Below are positions 20,078 through 64,000 of a stretch of DNA of 64,000 nt, piece by piece. The notes beneath the pieces were generated by a model. It worked only from the letters and a program-made list of their open reading frames with translations, did no database searches and was not told the DNA's origin. A program made the translations under genes and the position numbers. The stretch's first letter is position 1; each line of letters opens with the position of its first letter. This stretch comes from Cacajao melanocephalus (lineage: Eukaryota > Chordata > Mammalia > Primates > Pitheciidae): the NCBI GenBank assembly GCA_963573385.1, contig CAUYLG010044548.1, positions 124,001-188,000 on the forward strand, in the 5' to 3' direction.

Positions 20078-20357
20078 TTTTTTTTTTTGAGACGGAGTCT
20101 TGCTCTGTCGCTCAGGCCGGAGTGCAATGGCGCGATTTCAGCTCACTGCACCCTCCTGTTGTGATTCTCCTGCCTCAGCCGCCCGGAGTTGCTGGGATTA
20201 CAGGCGCACGCCACCACGCCCTGCTAATTTTTGTATTTTTAGTAGAGACAGGGTTTCACCACGTTAGCCAGGATGGTCTCGATATAATGACCTTGTGATG
20301 TGCCCACTTCGCCCTCCCAAAGTGCTGGGATTACAGGCATGAACCACCGCGCCCAGC
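20078..20357 (-). repeat. Alu
   Basis: Directly follows the previous Alu, same orientation; gagacggagtcttgctctgt to ccgcgcccagcc. Confidence 0.9.
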
Positions 20358-20929
20358 CAGCTAGTCTGCTTTATACGCAGAAAGCGTATTTCTCCTGCTA
20401 CTATGTTCGGTCCTCTCTTTATGAAGCTAGCATTATTAACCTAAGGGTCACTTGTCTCTTTTCTGAGCCTGGTTCTATCGTGGAAAGAGTTCAGCATTAG
20501 TCATTCAGGATGGTTCCACACAGATTCTGTGTGATCCGTGGATCTCTATTCTGATCAGCCGGAGGGGAGGGACTTGCTCTCAGTTCAGCGAACTTTGATT
20601 GACTGATGTCTACACTTGGCTACAGGCGGTTGCTTTGGACATTCTGTCTCCTTTTAATTCTGTATTCTCAAAGGAACTTGAGGATGAATCGAGTCTGACC
20701 GTCTTTGATACTAGAAAAGAGAAGTGTACAGATAGCGAACATGCTGAAATCTCCAAGAAACGGTGTTGGAAGAGATAATAGGAGAAAGGAGAGGAAAATT
20801 AGCCAAAGAGGAGACGAATTTGGTAGAGGGGGAAGTCGTAGGGACAGGAGAAAATAGGATCAGAAAGGGAAACAACAACACACTAAACTCGGACCCCAGA
20901 AAAGGCCGCAGGGGTTCTGGGCATTCGAG
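20358..20929. other. proximal upstream region of TEP1
   Basis: Repeat-free stretch leading into the CpG block. It contains a 17-base palindrome (cacacagattctgtgtg, 20517-20533) and an A/G-rich stretch at 20770-20880. Regulatory use is a guess. Confidence 0.35.
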
Positions 20930-21380
20930 TCTCGGGCCTGGCAGGTTGTCTCGCGGCCCTGCTCAAAGCCCGCCCAGCTGCTTCGGCGCCCCGCCCGGGT
21001 CCGCGCGTCTCCGCCTGCGCTGTCTCTTCCCAGATCCGCATCCGGCTCCTCCCCTGGTTGCCACCCTTCCCTCTGGCAGGACCCGGAACGGAGTTTCTGC
21101 TTCCTGCTGCGGGAATCGGACGGCCCAGGTCCGGCATCGATGTCTCCCGTCCCAGTCTAAGGGAGGGTCCGAGCGCAGGTACAACTTGCCCTGGCCCTGG
21201 GTCTAGGGCGCTGGGCTCCAAGGCTGAGAGCGGGAGGGAAGGGCCTGGCGGGGACTTTAAGAACCACCCGAGATTCACCTGGGAGTGCATCCACGCGGCT
21301 CTTCCCAGCGGTTCCGGGAAGGGGAAGGAGTGTACACTGCGGGAAAGGGGATGTGAGAGACGAGGAGAAGGCTGAGGGAG
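20930..21380 (+). promoter_or_regulatory. TEP1: CpG-rich TATA-less promoter of TEP1
   Basis: This block is far richer in GC and CpG than anything around it. It holds GC boxes (for example gccccgcccggg near 20990), several CCGGAA/TTCCGG ETS-type sites (near 21080, 21312 and 21391) and an E-box CACGTG at 21403-21408 just beyond it. No TATA box is seen. It is the only such block upstream of the first TEP1 coding exon. The exact start site cannot be read from sequence alone. Confidence 0.75.
21000..21178 (+). other. TEP1: TEP1 exon 1, non-coding (5' limit uncertain)
   Basis: The CpG block contains a good donor GCGCAG|gtacaac with GT at 21179-21180. Splicing from here to the acceptor at 25614 gives a short 5' UTR. 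A second possible donor (GCCCAG|gtccgg) lies after 21128. The 5' limit given is a guess within the CpG block. Confidence 0.45.
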
Positions 21381-21572
21381 AGGGAGGGGCCGGAATAGAG
21401 ACCACGTGAGAATCGGCCCCTTTTACTTCCCTGCCCTGTGTGCCCATTGGAAGGGGACAGTGGCTGTCACCAGCAAACGCTAATGAGAGAACTGTTTGTA
21501 ATAATAGAAATCTAGGCTGTGCTTAAATGTGCTGGACTACCATACAGCCACTTGAAAGAGTGAGGTGGAGGC

Positions 21573-21877
21573 CGGGCGTGGTGGCTCAGGCTTGTTATCC
21601 CAGCACCGTGGGAAGCCAAGGCGGGCGGATTACCTGAGGTCAGGAGTTTGAGATCACCCTGGCCAACATGGTGAACCTCCCTCTCTACTAAAAACACAAA
21701 AAAATTAGCCGGGCGTGGTGGTGGGCCCCTGTAATCCCAGCTCCTCTGGAGGCTAAGGCAGGAGAATCCCTTGAACTCGGGAGGCGGAGATTGCAGTGAG
21801 CTGAGATCTGCCACTGCACTGCAGCCTGGTTAACAGAGCCAGACTCTGTCTCAAAAAAAAAAAAAAAAAAAAAAAGG
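21573..21877 (+). repeat. Alu in TEP1 intron 1
   Basis: Complete Alu, ggccgggcgtggtggctcag to a 23-base A tail. Confidence 0.9.
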
Positions 21878-22516
21878 GTTTAATGTGTTACCATGGCAAG
21901 GTCTCTGAGATATACTAAGTGCAGATTAGTGTCTAACCTGTGATCCTGTTTGTGTAAAGCAAAAGCAAAAGCAATGGTGATGGTGAAGGCACATATTTGT
22001 ATATGCATAGAAAGTGTGAAACTGTTAGTATAAAACTGTTAGCAATGTTTACTTCTAGAGAAGGGAACTGGAGATGGAAGTGGGGAGGGAACTTTATCTC
22101 TTCATTTGTCTTTCAGTTGAATCTCCTTTTAAAAATTCCAGGATGCAAAAAAATAAACTGTCCTTATTTTTCTGTTTATTTTTGGTTTGAGATTTCTTTA
22201 CAAAAATCGGAGTCAATTCTGAGATTCCCCACTCCTTTCCTTGGGGGCTTATGTAGGGCAAAGACATGAGCAAAGTGTACAGGACACAGAAGCTATCATT
22301 TTTGATGTGTTTGTCACACTGACATCCAGTGGGGTATTGTTACCGTTTTTAGTCCCGGATTGTTAGTCATTCAGGTCTTCTTGTAAGTGTTCTATTTCCC
22401 TGTGCCTAAGCTTATTTACACTAGGTTTAAGTGGTTGACTTAGCAATATATTCCTAAAATATTTACATATGAATGAGAAATTAGCCTTTGTCCAAATAAA
22501 TAAGAATATACCTTCT

Positions 22517-22642
22517 TTTTTTTTTTTAAAATAGAGGTCTCACTATGTTGCCCAGGCTGGTCTTGAACTCCTGAGCTTGTGATCCTCCTGCCTTAGCCTC
22601 CCAAAGTGCTAGGATTACAGGTGTGAGCCACCACACCTGGCA
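22517..22642 (-). repeat. Alu left monomer
   Basis: T-run then gaggtctcactatgttgccc to gtgagccaccacacctggc. Confidence 0.85.
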
Positions 22643-23407
22643 AAAAATAGGTTCCTGGTGGTATAATTCAAGCATTCTGTTAGGCAGAGGTTTCTAATTT
22701 GCAGTTTGCGGAAATCCTGGGAGATCCAGAAACAGATTTCATTAGATACTCTGAAAATTGAGCACAAAACAGTATATACTTTTTTCTTTTCTGTGAAAAA
22801 GCTCCATAGCTTTTATCAGATTCTCAAACACCTCTGAATCCCACTGACCAGCAATTGTGGGAACAATGGTTAACAAGGCTAAAAGGGTCTCTGTCTTCAG
22901 GAACTTAATGGTCTATTGGAAAGAAAGATAAACAGGTGATATGCTCTATGATAGGGGAAGCATGGGTATTGTGAAAACAAGGAGAAGGCCACCTAAACCA
23001 GACTGGGGCTTGATGTCAGCACAGGCTTCTTGGAGGAATTGATGATGAAACTGAACCCTATAGAGTGAGAGGAAAGTAGCATTTGGTCTGGTAAAGGAGA
23101 GGTGGTGTTGGTGGAAGAAAGAAAGACTGTTCCAGGGATCTGCCTGTGCAAAGGCCCAGAGTCAAGAGATATCTTGGCAATTAATAAGCTAAATAGAATT
23201 TGTATGATTGAAGCTTAGAGTGCTGAGAGTTAGATTTGGGTGTTAGTAAGAGATGCTGCTGGGAGGTAACCAGAAGCCGGGTTTTGTGTGTGATGCTGAG
23301 GATGCAGAGAGGAGCAAGACAAAGGAGCCCTTACCTTCAGGAGTTTTATTTCAGTAAGAAGAAATAATTAGCAAGTGGGCTAATAAACAAACATGCTTTG
23401 AAAAAAG

Positions 23408-23518
23408 AAAAAAGTCTCACTATGTTGCTCAGGCTGGTTTAAAACTCCTGGGCTCAAGTGATCCTCCTGCCTCAGCCTCTGTGAGTCTCTGGGATTATAG
23501 GCTACCATGTATGGCTCT
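23408..23518 (-). repeat. Alu-type monomer fragment
   Basis: aaagtctcactatgttgctc to ggctaccatgtatggct. Confidence 0.75.
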
Positions 23519-23639
23519 AGCGGGGAGATCCTTTAGACAAATCTAAATTCAGCAAAGGTGGTGGTAGGAGGAATGGAGAGAACTGGATAGATTTAAGAGA
23601 CACTGAGGAAGTAGAATCAATCGGATTTGGTATTTACTG

Positions 23640-23840
23640 GATAATAATAACAAATAACAGTAGCTTCTATATTGAATACTTAGTGCCAAGTAATGCTCAA
23701 AGTGCTTAATATTTTTTCTCATTTATTTCTATAACAACTCTGTGAGGTAAACATTTTTCTTAATTTTATAAATGAGAAAACCCTAGAAACACAGAATTTA
23801 AGTATCTTACCCAACCAAGATCTCAAGGTAAAGGAGGATT
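23640..23840. repeat. MIR-like remnant
   Basis: taatgctcaaagtgcttaat, ctataacaactctgtgaggt and ataaatgagaaaaccctaga in MIR order. Confidence 0.65.
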
Positions 23841-24251
23841 CAAACTCGTCTGTCTGACTTCAAACTCCAGTAGGCAGAGGGAGCAAAGGAAGGGGAATGG
23901 ATTTGGGGCATAGATGGGAGAAGGAGAAAGATGATACATTTAGGATCTGTGGAATTTGGAGTACCTTTGAGTCATCCAGTGGGGATGTCCAATAGGTAAA
24001 TGGATAAGTGAATATGAAGCTCAGAAGGGAGATCTAGGTCCAGGAATAGATCTGTGAGTCGCCAGCATAGAAGTCTTATTTGGAGCCACGTAGTGGGTGA
24101 GACCACCCCAGGAAAGTATGGGAAAGGATTAGAATAGAACTGCAAGGAGCATCGATGTTAAGGAATGGGAACGAATCCCTAGGCAGGTATATCCAGAATA
24201 GTTTTAAGAAGAAAATCAGGACAGTAACATCATGGAAAACAAAGGAAGATA

Positions 24252-24546
<295 letters not shown>

Positions 24547-24949
24547 TGGAAGAGAGAGTTTTAATGAGAGAGTAATCAACAATGTCATATTCTACTTGAG
24601 GGATGGAATAAGATAAGGGCCAAGACCTATTTATTAACAGGAGAAACAAGAAGTTCCTTGGTTACCTAAGAGGACTTGTGAACTGGTGGGGACAGAATCC
24701 CATTTAGTTGGTTGAAGAGTGAATAGGAGGCAAGGAAGCCGAGGTGGTGAATATTGACAACTTGATTAAAGTATCTTTTTCTCTGGAGCTAAGAACCCAG
24801 AATCCAGATTATATTGTGAGACCCCTCCACTAAGTAAGGATCAAACTGGTAGTCCTGGGGAGGGGGTCTCCTATAGTTTCTTACGCGAAGGCATGTCCCT
24901 TCCTCTCCAGCCATTCCTTTTTTTTTCTTTTTTAAAAAATATTATTTAT

Positions 24950-25247
<298 letters not shown>

Positions 25248-25257
25248 CAGTATTTTT

Positions 25258-25450
<193 letters not shown>

Positions 25451-25638
25451 TAAGATATTCTCTGGATGAACCCAGTCCTGAGAAAAACAACATTGGTTGT
25501 TTTCTACTCGCAAACCACTGGCATTCACAGGAGGGCTATGGGGAAGATATGCTGTCATGCAGATACACCCTCGGTGCATCCAGGTGCTCATCACCTGTCT
25601 TTCTCTCCTTCTAGGCATATGCTAGCTGAGTTTCAGCC

Positions 25639-63214
<37,576 letters not shown>

Positions 63215-63689
63215 GTAAGTCCTATTTGAGTGTGTGCTAAAGCAAACATTTGTCTAGGACCAGCGTTTTTACACCTTGGGGCCCATCATGGAAGATAGGG
63301 GAAGGGAAAGGCAGTTGGCTGCAAATCCTCCTACCCTCCTTCAACTGGAGCAGTTCTAATTTAGGACATTATATATTGGATGCCCATGTAAGATTTCATC
63401 GGTACAAGAAAGGACTCTACTATTTTAAAAAGCCATGGAAAACCATAAACCTAGAAGTTTACTCAATTGTATTTTTCCCCATGTCTCTCTTGTCTTGCCC
63501 CTATGAATATTAGCATCTTGAGGGCAAGGACTACACCTTGTTTTTGTCATCAGACTTAGCAGTTACCTAATAGATGTTCATCACTTTTTGGATTGAGTGA
63601 GCCAAAGCTAGCTGTTCACTTCAAATGCAGGTTCCTGGGAGACTTTTCTTTCTGGGAAGGTTATTAAATCCTGACCTGCTGCCTACTAA

Positions 63690-64000
63690 AGTTACCTACT
63701 AAAGCTTATTCATGACCCATGATTCGACTCCTAAATATATGCCCAAGAGAAAGGAGTACATATATTCTCTGAAGCCAGTTACAAGAATCTTCATAGCAAC
63801 TTTATTTATCATAGCTAAATATTAATAAATAGAAAGGGGATAAATAATTTGTGGTATATTTATACAATGGAATGCTACATGGCAAAAAAATTAATGTGAT
63901 ACTGCATGCTAATGAATGGAATAATACAGAAATACCTCATAGACATTATTCTGGGCAAAGGAAGCCAGTTACAAAGGAAGACATACTATATAATTTCACC
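63690..64000 (+). mobile_element. L1 3'-end fragment running off the window
   Basis: The order atcttcatagcaactttatt, tgtggtatatttatacaatg, gaatgctacatgg and cattattctgggcaaaggaa matches the well-known 3' part of L1M elements. Diverged, with no intact frame. Confidence 0.7.

Noticed and set aside
20763..21206. Open frames of 100-147 codons in the CpG block.
   Set aside because: GC-rich DNA lacks stop codons by chance; products are Arg/Pro/Gly-rich and overlap on both strands. The block is better read as promoter and non-coding exon.

Overview
This is a window of primate nuclear DNA. It carries many dimeric Alu elements on both strands, plus MIR, MER5-like DNA-transposon remnants, a MaLR-type LTR and old LINE fragments. 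Its genes are split by GT-AG introns and begin or end outside the window. Two protein genes lie head to tail on the + strand: KLHL33 (last three coding exons, 3246-5091) and TEP1 (promoter near 20.9-21.4 kb, coding from 25639 to beyond the right edge). Several TEP1 and KLHL33 residues differ from the human proteins as I remember them, so a non-human simian is likely; this is from memory and not proven.

Layout. 1-3245: intergenic or KLHL33 intron, with three Alus and a MER5-like element. 3246-5091: three KLHL33 exons encoding the end of the BTB domain, the BACK region and the kelch propeller. 5092-20900: KLHL33 3' flank and intergenic DNA, packed with repeats; it also holds an AT-rich palindromic tract, a MaLR LTR and a truncated 5S rRNA pseudogene. 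20900-21380: CpG-rich promoter and probable first exon of TEP1. 21179-63214: TEP1. I could place 50 coding exons with GT-AG borders and compatible phases. Joined, they give 2443 codons with no stop; the last few exons (about 180 codons by comparison with the human protein) lie beyond base 64000.

TEP1 is the large telomerase- and vault-associated RNA-binding protein. Order along the protein: four 30-residue N-terminal repeats (1-120), a TROVE/Ro60-like RNA-binding module with a vWA-like C-terminal part (about 230-850), a DUF4062-type segment (about 900-1015), a NACHT P-loop NTPase (Walker A 1172-1179, Walker B 1266-1273) and a long WD40 array from about residue 1680 on. KLHL33 is a BTB-BACK-kelch protein of the type that serves as a CUL3 ubiquitin-ligase adaptor. 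The two genes are neighbours; nothing in the sequence shows that they work together.

I found no undescribed multi-gene system. The points most worth a second look are structural: a 61-bp perfect copy of part of a TEP1 exon in the next intron, a 54-bp piece of one repeat copied into an Alu about 930 bp away, an Alu whose tail grew into a 300-bp AT tract with a perfect hairpin, an out-of-frame ATG 20 bases before the TEP1 start, and a three-level Alu nest.
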